37,297 nucleotides of DNA from Alphaproteobacteria bacterium. GTDB taxonomy: Bacteria; Pseudomonadota; Alphaproteobacteria; Micavibrionales; Micavibrionaceae. Under the pieces are notes generated by a model. The model had not been told where the DNA came from, made no database searches, and saw nothing but the letters and a program-made list of their open reading frames with translations. The DNA lies in the NCBI GenBank assembly GCA_020442425.1, contig JAGRKB010000027.1, positions 1 through 37,297 on the forward strand. Reading direction: 5' to 3'. Shown here piece after piece: positions 27,101 to 35,164 of this stretch. The position numbers and the translations under genes are program-made. Each line of letters begins with the position of its first letter. Position 1 is the first letter of the stretch.

Positions 27101-27964
27101 ATGAATAAACAACCTGACATTCTTCTTTTGGGCGCCAATGGTCAATTAGGCTCGACCTTTAGAAATTGCCCTGAACTCAAGGAGCGTTTAATCCCGCTCA
27201 CGAGAGCCAAGTGCGATATAACATCGCCCAACCAGCTAAAAGAATTTGTCGCAAAACTTCCCGATCTGAATTTGATAATCAATTGCGCAGCAGCAACAGA
27301 TGTTGAAGCCCTCGACGGGGCTCCCGACCGTGCCGATCTTGTCAATCGCCTTCTTCCCGCAACATTATCTGCTATATCCAATGATCGAGAGGCTCCGCTT
27401 ATTCACTTCTCAACGGACTATGTTTTTGACGGACGAAAGAAGTCACCTTATACAGAAAGCGACGAAACCAACCCGCTCAATATCTACGGAAAAAGCAAAC
27501 GCGCAGGGGAAGAAGAGATTCTCCGCCATTGCAAGCGCGCGGCGATTTTTCGCACGGCTTGGATTATCTCGGAAGGAGAGAATAATTTTCTGAGTAAAAT
27601 CATTAAACGCGCCAAATCAGGAACAGCCCTCACCGTCGTAAACGATCAAACGGGAACCCCGACATCGGCCTCTGATCTTGCCTCGATGGTCGAAAAAATT
27701 ATCCCGCAACTGGAAAAAATACAAAAATGTGATCTGTACCACTTGGTAAATGCCGGAGAGGCAAGTTGGTATGATCTAGCCGAAACGGCCTTGGAATGTA
27801 CAGGTCTTCTGGGTTCGGTTTCTCTTACTCCTATTCTAACTGAGAATTTTGGGTCAAAAGTCGTTCGTCCGAAATATTCTGTTCTCTCGACAAAGAAAAT
27901 AGAGCGGGAATTCGGCTTGGTTCCAAGGCCTTGGCAAGAAGCAGTCAAAGATATTTTGGAATAA
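27101..27964 (+). CDS. rfbD: dTDP-4-dehydrorhamnose reductase
   Basis: A 287-residue extended SDR (RmlD family) catalysing the last step of dTDP-L-rhamnose synthesis. It shows the nucleotide-binding GANGQLG near residues 13-19, INCAAAT, STDYVFDG and the catalytic YGKSK. Residues TDVEALD and GTPTSASDLA are also family-typical. The start is ATG 27101. It stands alone, divergent from ileS and convergent with thrS; rfbA, rfbB and rfbC are not in the window, so the rest of the pathway must be elsewhere if it is used. The family assignment is firm. Confidence 0.92.
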   Translation: MNKQPDILLLGANGQLGSTFRNCPELKERLIPLTRAKCDITSPNQLKEFVAKLPDLNLIINCAAATDVEALDGAPDRADLVNRLLPATLSAISNDREAPLIHFSTDYVFDGRKKSPYTESDETNPLNIYGKSKRAGEEEILRHCKRAAIFRTAWIISEGENNFLSKIIKRAKSGTALTVVNDQTGTPTSASDLASMVEKIIPQLEKIQKCDLYHLVNAGEASWYDLAETALECTGLLGSVSLTPILTENFGSKVVRPKYSVLSTKKIEREFGLVPRPWQEAVKDILE

Positions 27965-27971
27965 TAGATAC

Positions 27972-28000
27972 CCACGGGTAAAGCCGTGGTGTTCTGTCTT
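27972..28000 (+). terminator. Possible weak terminator after rfbD
   Basis: The stem CCACGG-GTAAAG-CCGTGG (27972-27989), followed by TGTTCTGTCTT, begins 8 nt after the rfbD stop. The U-content is modest. Similar CCACGG/CCGTGG hairpins with AAAG loops also occur at IS200/IS605-type ends, but no transposase remnant is visible. Confidence 0.4.
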
Positions 28001-28007
28001 CGACCGC

Positions 28008-28041
28008 ATAAAAATGGCCTTACCAAAAAAGGTAAGGCCAT
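28008..28041 (-). terminator. Terminator of thrS
   Basis: The perfect 11-bp stem ATGGCCTTACC (28014-28024) / GGTAAGGCCAT (28031-28041) has an A6 loop. On the minus strand it is followed by TTTATGCGG. It sits about 75 nt after the thrS stop. The U-run is short, but the stem is strong, and it can also block readthrough from rfbD. Confidence 0.6.
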
Positions 28042-28116
28042 CAATCAATTTGTATAGCCAAGCCTATAAATACTTAAACACCACGCCATTCAAAAATTGG
28101 TAAATAGAAAAAGGGG

Positions 28117-30090
28117 TTATGCCTGAGGCGCTAGCGCACGAGAAGAAATTTCTTCCTTCATCTTGGCTAGGAACTCGTCAACAGTGAATGTTTCTTGAGT
28201 GTTGACGCCCAGACGACGCACTGTGATCGTGCCTTCTTCTTGCTCCTTGTTGCCGATGATCCCGACATAGGTCACTTTGGCGTTCATGTGTTCACGAACT
28301 TTGTAGGAAATTTTTTCGTTCCGTCCGTCAAACTCAACGCGAATGCCCTCTTTTTTGAACTTGGCAACCAGTGCTTCGGCTGTCGGGTTGTTAGCCTCAG
28401 TTACGCCTGAAATTACCAGATGAACAGGGGAAAGCCAGAGCGGGAAAATCCCCGCAGTGCTTTCGATCAACAGGCCAATAAAGCGTTCGAACGTGCCAAA
28501 GACGGCGCGATGGATCATCACCGGACGGTGGCGTGCTCCGTCGGCGCCCATGTACGATGCATCAAGACGCTCGGGAAGATTAAAGTCAAGCTGGCATGTG
28601 CCACATTGCCATGAGCGACCAATGGAGTCCACCAAATGGAATTCGTATTTCGGGCCGTAGAAAGCACCTTCACCCGGTGCATATTCAAATTCCAGACCGA
28701 GTTCGTTCAACGCGTCAGCCATGGCTTTTTCGGCCTTGTCCCATGTTTCATCTGTGCCTACACGCTTTTCAGGGCGGGTTGCCAGCAAGAGCTTGATATT
28801 TGTAAAGCCGAAGTCGCTATAGACATCTTTAAAGAGGGCGACGAAGCGTTTGACTTCTTCTCCGATTTGATCTTCGCGACAGAAAATATGCGCGTCATCT
28901 TGGGTCATCTGACGAACACGCATCAGACCATGCAATGCGCCGTGGGCTTCGTTACGGTGACAGCATCCCATTTCCGCCATACGGATCGGCAGATCACGAT
29001 AGCTTTTGATGCCGTGTTTGAAAATTTGGACGTGCGCGGGGCAGTTCATCGGTTTCAAAGCCATGAATTCTTTTGGCTCTTCTTTGAAGACAGGGCCATC
29101 GAGTTCGATGTTCGGCACAACATCAGGAACCACAAACATATTCTCGCGGTATTTATCCCAGTGACCTGATGCTTCCCAGAATTTGGAGTGCATCAGTTGT
29201 GGGGTTTTTACTTCGACATATCCGTCAGCATAGATTTTGCTACGGATATAGGCTTCAAGTTCGCGGTAGATTGTAAAGCCGTGCGGGTGCCAGAAGACAG
29301 AGCCTTGGGCTTCTTCCTGCAAGTGGAACAAATCCATTTCCTTACCGATTTTACGGTGATCGCGTTTTTCGGCTTCTTCAATCTGGTGCAGATACGCATC
29401 GAGTTCTTCTTGTGTGCGCCATGCTGTGCCATAGACACGAGTCAGCATTTCATTTTGGCTGTTCCCGCGCCAGTAGGCGCCAGCCAGTTTGGTCAGCTTG
29501 AACGCTCCGATTTTAGCCAATGACGGCAAGTGTGGGCCGCGGCACAAGTCGATAAAAGCGGTTTCGCCTTGGTGGTAAATCTGGAAGGCATCCGAGTCCG
29601 GAGTGTCTTCGATGATTTTGACTTTGTAGTCTTCGCCGCGCTCTTTAAAGAGGGCAATCGCATCCGCGCGGTTATAAACTTTCTTCTCGATCTTGTGACC
29701 TTCTTTGATAATGCGGTGCATTTCTTTTTCGATTTTCTCGAGATCATCCAAAGAAATGTTATTTTCAAAAGCGATATCGTAATAGAAGCCGTCCTTAATG
29801 GTCGGGCCAATCGCCAGACGTGCTTTGGGGTAAAGATTTTTAATCGCACGCGCCAAAACCTGCGCTGCAATTGTGTGGCGCATAATGTCGAGGCCGTCAT
29901 CATCATTGGATGTCAGAATTGCGACTTGGGCGTTATCAGGTACAGGGTCAGACAAATCGCGCAGCTCACCGTTCACGCGGACGGCGACGGCTGCTTTCGA
30001 GAGGCTAGTGCTAATGGTTTTCGCGACCTCAAGACCGTTTACATTTGTCTCGAACTCTTTGAATGACCCATCGGGCAGCACCACACGCAT
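28117..30090 (-). CDS. thrS: Threonyl-tRNA synthetase
   Basis: A 657-residue class II synthetase of normal bacterial length. It has an N-terminal TGS domain (1 to about 60), the editing/SAD domain with RHTIAAQVLARAIK, the catalytic core with class II motif 2 (MAEMGCCHRNEAHGALHGL) and zinc-ligand residues (MNCPAHVQIF and a later His), motif 3 (HRAVFGTFERFIGLLIE) and the C-terminal anticodon-binding domain. The start ATG at 30090 is preceded by AGGAG at good spacing. Upstream is the GNAT gene on the same strand, with a hairpin at 30154-30182 in the leader. Confidence 0.97.
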   Translation of the reverse strand: MRVVLPDGSFKEFETNVNGLEVAKTISTSLSKAAVAVRVNGELRDLSDPVPDNAQVAILTSNDDDGLDIMRHTIAAQVLARAIKNLYPKARLAIGPTIKDGFYYDIAFENNISLDDLEKIEKEMHRIIKEGHKIEKKVYNRADAIALFKERGEDYKVKIIEDTPDSDAFQIYHQGETAFIDLCRGPHLPSLAKIGAFKLTKLAGAYWRGNSQNEMLTRVYGTAWRTQEELDAYLHQIEEAEKRDHRKIGKEMDLFHLQEEAQGSVFWHPHGFTIYRELEAYIRSKIYADGYVEVKTPQLMHSKFWEASGHWDKYRENMFVVPDVVPNIELDGPVFKEEPKEFMALKPMNCPAHVQIFKHGIKSYRDLPIRMAEMGCCHRNEAHGALHGLMRVRQMTQDDAHIFCREDQIGEEVKRFVALFKDVYSDFGFTNIKLLLATRPEKRVGTDETWDKAEKAMADALNELGLEFEYAPGEGAFYGPKYEFHLVDSIGRSWQCGTCQLDFNLPERLDASYMGADGARHRPVMIHRAVFGTFERFIGLLIESTAGIFPLWLSPVHLVISGVTEANNPTAEALVAKFKKEGIRVEFDGRNEKISYKVREHMNAKVTYVGIIGNKEQEEGTITVRRLGVNTQETFTVDEFLAKMKEEISSRALAPQA

Positions 30091-30153
30091 AATTTAGCTC
30101 CTGTGTTTTATGGTTAATATGTTAATATTCATTGAATTCAAGCGTTCTAGCAT

Positions 30154-30182
30154 GGTTTCTAATCCCCGTGCAACGGGAAACC
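30154..30182 (-). promoter_or_regulatory. Hairpin in the thrS leader
   Basis: GGTTTC (30154-30159) pairs with GAAACC (30177-30182), enclosing CCGT/ACGG around a 3-nt loop. No U-run follows on the minus strand. It lies about 64 nt upstream of the thrS ATG, between the GNAT stop and thrS. It could be a processing or translational control element. Confidence 0.4.
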
Positions 30183-30232
30183 CTACGTAACGGCCTGATT
30201 TCAATATCTATTTCAAGTCGACTTATCCCACC

Positions 30233-30940
30233 TTATGGCAGTTCGAGGCTAAAGCCGAGTTGAGATGGATTTCCTTTCTTCCAACAATGCCCGATATAAC
30301 CGTCCTCAAGCATAGATTTAATTGTATTAATATCCGTATAGTCGACGAATTTTATAGCCGTGGGCAGAGATGAAACGATTCCCTGTTCTTTATGAAGATT
30401 TGCATGAAGAATGTATAAAAAAACTTCATCCTCAGGGTCATAGGTGCAAACTTTGATCTGTAGCCCCATATTCAGAAAGACTGCGAGGCTTTTTATATTG
30501 CTAACAACAACCTCACTTAAAATGTGTGGTTTTTCAAGATCGACCATTGCTTGTTTCCAGACATGAACAAGGAAGTGAGCAAGGTTTTGTCCCTGATAGT
30601 GGGGGGCAACGACCATACCTTGTATGACGGAGCTAGCAGCTTTCTCCTGATCGGACAGTGGGCTAACCATGACACCAGGCTTATCATTCTCATTGATTGG
30701 AAGGTGAAGGATGCATTGGCCAACCAATTGTTGATCATCAAATAGGCCAATTGCTTTTCCACCTTTTTGAAAATGGCTTTCGAGCTTTGCGGCATCTTTG
30801 GGGACAATGTATTTCTTTTCTAATCCATCTAAGCTCTGGAATACCAAGGCCTGCAAAGACAATATCATATGAATGTCAGCAGCGGTCAAAAAGCCGGAAG
30901 ACAAAGAGAGGGACTGAACAGGTTGTGTTGATAAATTCAT
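30233..30940 (-). CDS. GNAT family N-acetyltransferase
   Basis: About 235 residues from the ATG at 30940 (MNLSTQP...), chosen because TTCAGGAG lies upstream and the additional 13 N-terminal codons look unlike coding. The acetyl-CoA motif A region reads VIQGMVVAPHYQGQNLAHFL, where the Q/RxxGxG/A signature is degenerate (YQGQNLA), followed by SNIKSLAVFLNMGL, which is typical of motif B. Substrate unknown. It is transcribed toward thrS and preceded by the remains of fghA. The family is probable; the reaction specificity is not visible. Confidence 0.75.
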   Translation of the reverse strand: MNLSTQPVQSLSLSSGFLTAADIHMILSLQALVFQSLDGLEKKYIVPKDAAKLESHFQKGGKAIGLFDDQQLVGQCILHLPINENDKPGVMVSPLSDQEKAASSVIQGMVVAPHYQGQNLAHFLVHVWKQAMVDLEKPHILSEVVVSNIKSLAVFLNMGLQIKVCTYDPEDEVFLYILHANLHKEQGIVSSLPTAIKFVDYTDINTIKSMLEDGYIGHCWKKGNPSQLGFSLELP

Positions 30941-31104
30941 AATATAAATACTCCTGAAAAAATTAATAAAGATAGGCACCGGAAGGCCAGCTTGGGCGCG
31001 CTACGTTTTCAGGAGTAAAGGGAAAAAGTTTAGTTCAACCGTATAGCAACCTGACGCAACGCGACTATTCGTCGTGTGGTGCGGCGGGTGGTTCTGGTTG
31101 AAAA

Positions 31105-31142
31105 AATTAAACTCATGGGGGAATGGAAACACATTTCCCCAT
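31105..31142 (-). terminator. Terminator downstream of the fghA remnant
   Basis: ATGGGGGAAT (31115-31124) pairs with ATTTCCCCAT (31133-31142) with one mismatch. On the minus strand it is followed by GAGTTTAATTTTTT. It lies 27 nt after the fghA remnant stop, so the old operon terminator is still intact. Confidence 0.7.
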
Positions 31143-31169
31143 AAGATGACAAGAAAAAAGTAAAAAAGA

Positions 31170-31648
31170 TTATTCTGCTTTCTTGAAAAGAGCGGCGCCA
31201 TGAAAATCAAAATGATCTTCCAGAAAGCTTGAGACAAAGTAATAACTATGATCATACCCCTCATGCTGCCTCAATGTCAGCCGATGTCCTCCGGTTTGTG
31301 CAGCCTTTTCCAAGAGGTCAGGGCGCAATTGATGAAGAAATTCATCATCCTTACCTTGATCGATCAAAAGGGAGAGTTTTTGGTCTGCCTGAGTGAGGAG
31401 GGAGCAACTGTCCCATTCTGCCCATTGACCAGAATCATCGCCTAAGTAATGTTGAAAAATATTTTGCCCCCAAGGCACGTGTGTCGGAGAGCCAATAAAA
31501 AACAGGGCATTTTCTTTCCTGAGCTTGAGGCGGAATGAAAACTCCCACACGCATTTCGCCCCCCAAAACTGAAGACCAAAACTGAAGAAGAGTGTTTCCA
31601 CACTTCTTGGCGTCCGCCAAAACTGGCATGGTGTTCAATTTTCTCCAT
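31170..31648 (-). pseudogene. fghA: Decayed S-formylglutathione hydrolase
   Basis: The first residues MEKIEHHASFGGRQEVWKH match the conserved FghA/FrmB N-terminus. A perfect 13-bp tandem duplication (31563-31575 and 31576-31588) then shifts the frame. The next frame continues with GEMRVGVFIPPQAQERKCPVFYWLS. At about 31485-31491 the sequence jumps to VPWGQNIFQHYLG, so roughly 120 residues including the catalytic serine (SGHSMGG in intact enzymes) are missing. The C-terminal part, with DQGKDDEFLHQLRP and the catalytic His in YDHSYYFVSSF, is well preserved. The family hydrolyses S-formylglutathione to formate; this copy cannot. The conserved flanks suggest recent decay. Confidence 0.9.
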
Positions 31649-31669
31649 AATGACTAAGCTAACTTTTTG

Positions 31670-32043
31670 TCAAAGTGAATTACAGTTCGAATAATCAACG
31701 CCGCCATCAGTCATTTCGACAATCACCTCTTGAATAGGTTTGTCAAAATCTTTGGGGTTTACGCAATCAGTAGCCCTCATCTCACGAGCAAGGTCAAACT
31801 TGTCAGGATTAATATCAACGGCCAGAATTCTACCAGCCTTTGCTTGGCGTGCGCCTTGAATAACAGCTAGACCAATACCATCCAATCCGAAAACAGCGAC
31901 AGTTTCACCGGGCTTGACTTTAGCGGTATTGTGGATAGCTCCAATGAACCAGCACTTCATCAGCTTGTGGAGGGGCAACATCAATTTCAACAATCTCCAG
32001 AGGTTGTCCGGAGCCAAACGCAACCGCAGCGCGTGATTTCATA
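31670..32043 (-). pseudogene. frmA: Decayed S-(hydroxymethyl)glutathione dehydrogenase
   Basis: From the ATG at 32043 the frame gives [20 protein letters not shown] and [11 protein letters not shown], the class III alcohol dehydrogenase N-terminus. At about 31938-31950 it jumps, with a frame change, to [20 protein letters not shown] and on through DINPDKF and VNPKDF, the NAD-binding domain. About 140 residues holding the zinc ligands are lost. It breaks off after DGGVDYS, where some 140 further residues should follow, and the fghA remnant begins 21 nt later. Intact FrmA oxidises S-hydroxymethylglutathione in formaldehyde detoxification. This copy is non-functional. Confidence 0.9.
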
Positions 32044-32348
32044 ACTAGGAGCCTTTCATTTTTTCTTTGCACGATCTAGAGCATAAGAAAGAAGTCATTC
32101 AATACAAATGTAAAAAATTGCCTCAAATTTTTCTCAAGTTTTAATAATTATGTGAAATAATTATTTCAGTGCTCAAAAAACTTTAAAAAATATACAGAGT
32201 AGAAAAGTAGAAAGATTAATAATAAATAGTCTAAAAAGCATAAAAAATAATAATTTATAGATTCTTAACGGTCATGCGCGTAGCATGGGGGGAATTTTAC
32301 GTTAGAGAGTTTTACGTATTTTCTCAACCATACATACGAGTTATCGAA
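32044..32348. other. AT-rich intergenic region with an inverted repeat
   Basis: These 305 bases between the divergent frmA remnant and the nitroreductase gene are very AT-rich. AATAATTAT-5nt-ATAATTATT (32143-32165) is a perfect 9-bp inverted repeat that could be an operator. The nitroreductase frame is open from 32274, but the residues before 32349 look non-coding. No other gene is seen. Confidence 0.5.
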
Positions 32349-33461
32349 ATGACTGATTTTTTGGATTTTATTATTGACGATGCCAGATGGGCGCCAAGCG
32401 GCCATAATACGCAGCCCTGGCGATTTAAAAAAATTCCCCCAAATATATTGGATATCTATGTTCAGTCGGAAGAGAATGTCCTGAATTTAGGAGATAACGA
32501 AACTGCAATCTTATGTGTTGGAATGATGTTGGAAAACATCATTCTTAGTGCAAACCACAAAGGAAAGTCAGTGGAATGGACCATTCAGGATAGTACGGAT
32601 GCAAAAAAACCAGTTATCAGAGTAAAATTTATGGACTCTTTGGATATAGCATCATCAGAGGACAATCGCTTGTATCAACGAATTCGTACAAGAAGCGTAG
32701 ATCGGAGATCATACAAATATAAACCACTATCTAATGAAGATAAGAAAGCTTTAGAAAAAGCACTAGGATCGACATTAAAAGTAGATTGGTTTGAAAGTCT
32801 TAAAGAACGATATTCAATGGCACGACTTGCCATGGGTGCTACGCATATCAGGCTATCCATCAAAGAGACATTTTCTGTACACCAAGAAGTGGTTGAATGG
32901 CAAAAAAAAGATAGCGCCGATAAAATTCCTGCGCATTCTCTAGGATTAGATCCATTAACACTCATGATTTCAAAATTTTTTTCAAAGAGTAGAAAAAGAC
33001 AGGAATTTATAAATAAAGTTCCGGGGGGATTATTTCTCTACCAATGGGAAACAGACATATGCCCTGGTATCGCGTGCGCAGGTTACTTCATGTTGTCCCT
33101 TTCATGTCCAATAGCCGTTGGAAAAGCGGAAAAGATTTCACAACTATTAGAGGCGGGGATGGTTGTTCAAAAATTCTGGTTAACAGCAGATCTTCTTGGT
33201 TTGGCACTCAGCCCAAATCACATGCTTCTAGTCTTTTCCGACTATATCCGAAAAGAAATTGAATTCACAAAAGATACTCATGAATTAGAAAATGCAAAGA
33301 AATTAAGTCAAAGATTCGAAGCTTACATCAGAAAGAAATTTAATCTTCAACCGGAGAAAGTTTTACTGATGGGGAGAGTTGGAAGCCCTAGGGAGAGAAG
33401 GGGGCTTCCTCGTTCAATTCGTCTATCAGCGGAAAACCTCCTGATAACGGAAATGAGATAG
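32349..33461 (+). CDS. Acg-like nitroreductase family protein
   Basis: About 370 residues from the ATG at 32349 (MTDFLDF...). The open frame begins 25 codons earlier, but the family signature WAPSGHNTQPWRF sits at about residues 14-26 from the inner start, as expected. Further family features are an NRLYQRIRTRSVDRRSY segment and a C-terminal GLGLALSPNH-like region (LLGLALSPNHML). Acg-type proteins are long, two-domain relatives of FMN nitroreductases, some without catalytic activity. The 3' end overlaps the convergent sulfotransferase-like gene by 74 nt. The last approximately 20 residues, arginine-rich and unlike the rest, may reflect 3' extension by mutation. Confidence 0.75.
   Translation: MTDFLDFIIDDARWAPSGHNTQPWRFKKIPPNILDIYVQSEENVLNLGDNETAILCVGMMLENIILSANHKGKSVEWTIQDSTDAKKPVIRVKFMDSLDIASSEDNRLYQRIRTRSVDRRSYKYKPLSNEDKKALEKALGSTLKVDWFESLKERYSMARLAMGATHIRLSIKETFSVHQEVVEWQKKDSADKIPAHSLGLDPLTLMISKFFSKSRKRQEFINKVPGGLFLYQWETDICPGIACAGYFMLSLSCPIAVGKAEKISQLLEAGMVVQKFWLTADLLGLALSPNHMLLVFSDYIRKEIEFTKDTHELENAKKLSQRFEAYIRKKFNLQPEKVLLMGRVGSPRERRGLPRSIRLSAENLLITEMR
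33381..33409. other. Hairpin at the convergent overlap
   Basis: GGAAGCCC (33381-33388) pairs with GGGCTTCC (33402-33409). It contains the TAG stop of the minus-strand sulfotransferase-like gene and lies inside the plus-strand nitroreductase frame. No U-run follows on either strand, so termination efficiency is doubtful. Confidence 0.45.
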
Positions 33462-35085
33462 GAGCAGGAGACTCTGTATCCACGTCCTTAAAATATTGTT
33501 CGTGTTGGGTGTGTCTTTCCTTAACATACCTTTGCTGGGAAATAAAAAAATATGCTTTAAGGGCGATACAAGGAATTTTAAAAAGCTCACGATACTGTTT
33601 AAGCCATTGGCCTTGATATAAATAAAGCTTTTGATAGGCTGATACAAAGCAAGCTCCAAGTATAAGGTTTTCTGCACGGAGTCTGGCGAGTTGAGCGACG
33701 GGGTCAGTTGCCTTCCTGAAGTGGTATGTCAGGCCGCAAGGGCCTAATAGCTCTGGCGATCTCTTTCTAAACTCTTGCAGCCTTTGAATGCTCATAAGTT
33801 CACCATATGCCATCAAGGCATGCTTTAGATGGAGCTTGGAAAACTCAGGGAAATGATCTAGGGGGATAATAGGGCGCAAGTCCGGAAGAATAGCGGATGT
33901 CCCTTTTACACGCCCAAATGCTAGTGAGGCAATTTTTTTTGAATTTTCTGTTTCTCCATAGCGATCCATGATAACAGGGCGTTGATCATCTGTTCGCATC
34001 ACAGCCCCATAAAATTCTGACAGAGCCTTTAAAACGCGCTCTTGTTCTTGCGCAAAAACATCAAAATCAAAAATTAGAAAGGGAGGGTGTGGTAAATCGT
34101 AAATCTCATCTTGTAGCTTGCTAGCCATGGCAAATTGAAAAACAACCAGAGAGTTCCACCCAAAATGCCATCCTTCAAATAAAATCTGAAGCGGACGGGG
34201 AAGATCTTTTATATCAACTTTTGCATTCCCCGATTTTTCCCATAGTAATAGACCGTCCTCTACAGCCTTCTGCCACTGCCCTAAGCGACTAACTTTTGGG
34301 TCTAATTTTGGCAAATAATCAAGGTATGAAATATCATAAGCAGCAGGGTGATGCAGTTTCGGGCTTTGCCATGCCAACCAAGAGAAGATATTTTTTTGGA
34401 ACTGCCCTTGTCGGTTTAATCCGTAGGTGTCCTGTAACATCTGAGGCCCAAGAAATCTGTAGTCCCGAGTAACTTCCATATGGTCGATAATTTGTTGCCA
34501 AATTGTTTTTCCGTCTTGGGGGGCTTGAGATAAGAAAGATAAATTGGCTCCCCAATCCACATACCCTTTTTCCATTAATCCGGTGATCGTTGTGGGGGCT
34601 GTGCCAAGAGCATCAAGAATTTTTGATCTATAGAGTAAAGTGGATTCAAAACTACGAACGGGATCACGAACCATCAAAACAAATTTATGAGCCAGATTCA
34701 TCAAGGATTGCAAATCCTGCATTGCTCCATATTGATCCGTCATCACTTTTAGAAGAATTCTAATAGGGTTGGTAGATTTACGATTCTCCCTGAGCTCTTC
34801 ATAAATGGTGTCAATTTGTTTGCAAGTCTGAACAAGGCGACTTTCATCTTCACCAAGCCAAACTTCCGGTTCCAAAAAGCAACCATCATAAAGGAGAGAA
34901 TTTGCGATTTGTAAGGCGGTCGCCGTTGACCCTGTACGAGGCGGCGCGAGTAAAACATCAATAATAAGATCCCCGCCTCTGACAGCTTCCAATACCTTGG
35001 AATATTCAGGGCTGGTATTAATATCCGCCTGCTGCTGCCTAAAATACATAAGCAGATTGTCAAAATCAGAGAATTGGTAGCTCAT
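33388..35085 (-). CDS. Sulfotransferase-like protein
   Basis: A 565-residue protein. LLAPPRTGSTAT (45-56) fits the 5'-phosphosulfate-binding loop of PAPS-dependent sulfotransferases, and VLMVRDPVRSFEST (136-149) fits the 3'-phosphate motif with Arg140 and Ser145. The rest is longer than the usual 250-350-residue catalytic domain and contains an unassigned C-terminal half with aromatic-rich helices. There is no signal peptide, so it is likely cytoplasmic. The family transfers sulfate from PAPS to sugars, lipids or proteins; the acceptor is unknown. The start ATG at 35085 has a weak RBS. It is divergent from the XRE regulator, which may control it. Confidence 0.7.
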   Translation of the reverse strand: MSYQFSDFDNLLMYFRQQQADINTSPEYSKVLEAVRGGDLIIDVLLAPPRTGSTATALQIANSLLYDGCFLEPEVWLGEDESRLVQTCKQIDTIYEELRENRKSTNPIRILLKVMTDQYGAMQDLQSLMNLAHKFVLMVRDPVRSFESTLLYRSKILDALGTAPTTITGLMEKGYVDWGANLSFLSQAPQDGKTIWQQIIDHMEVTRDYRFLGPQMLQDTYGLNRQGQFQKNIFSWLAWQSPKLHHPAAYDISYLDYLPKLDPKVSRLGQWQKAVEDGLLLWEKSGNAKVDIKDLPRPLQILFEGWHFGWNSLVVFQFAMASKLQDEIYDLPHPPFLIFDFDVFAQEQERVLKALSEFYGAVMRTDDQRPVIMDRYGETENSKKIASLAFGRVKGTSAILPDLRPIIPLDHFPEFSKLHLKHALMAYGELMSIQRLQEFRKRSPELLGPCGLTYHFRKATDPVAQLARLRAENLILGACFVSAYQKLYLYQGQWLKQYRELFKIPCIALKAYFFISQQRYVKERHTQHEQYFKDVDTESPAPISFPLSGGFPLIDELNEEAPFSP

Positions 35086-35164
35086 GTCATTTTACAAAAT
35101 ATATTATTGAGTTTCTTGGGAATAGCATATATTGAATAAAAGTGTCAAAAACTGGAACATCAGT

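Noticed and set aside
27972..27989. IS200/IS605-type end hairpin
   Set aside because: The hairpin resembles such ends, but there is no transposase, TnpB or second end nearby; a terminator-like role is simpler.
28636..30066. Plus-strand ORFs of 177 and 178 codons
   Set aside because: Antisense to thrS; the phenylalanine-rich composition mirrors thrS codons.
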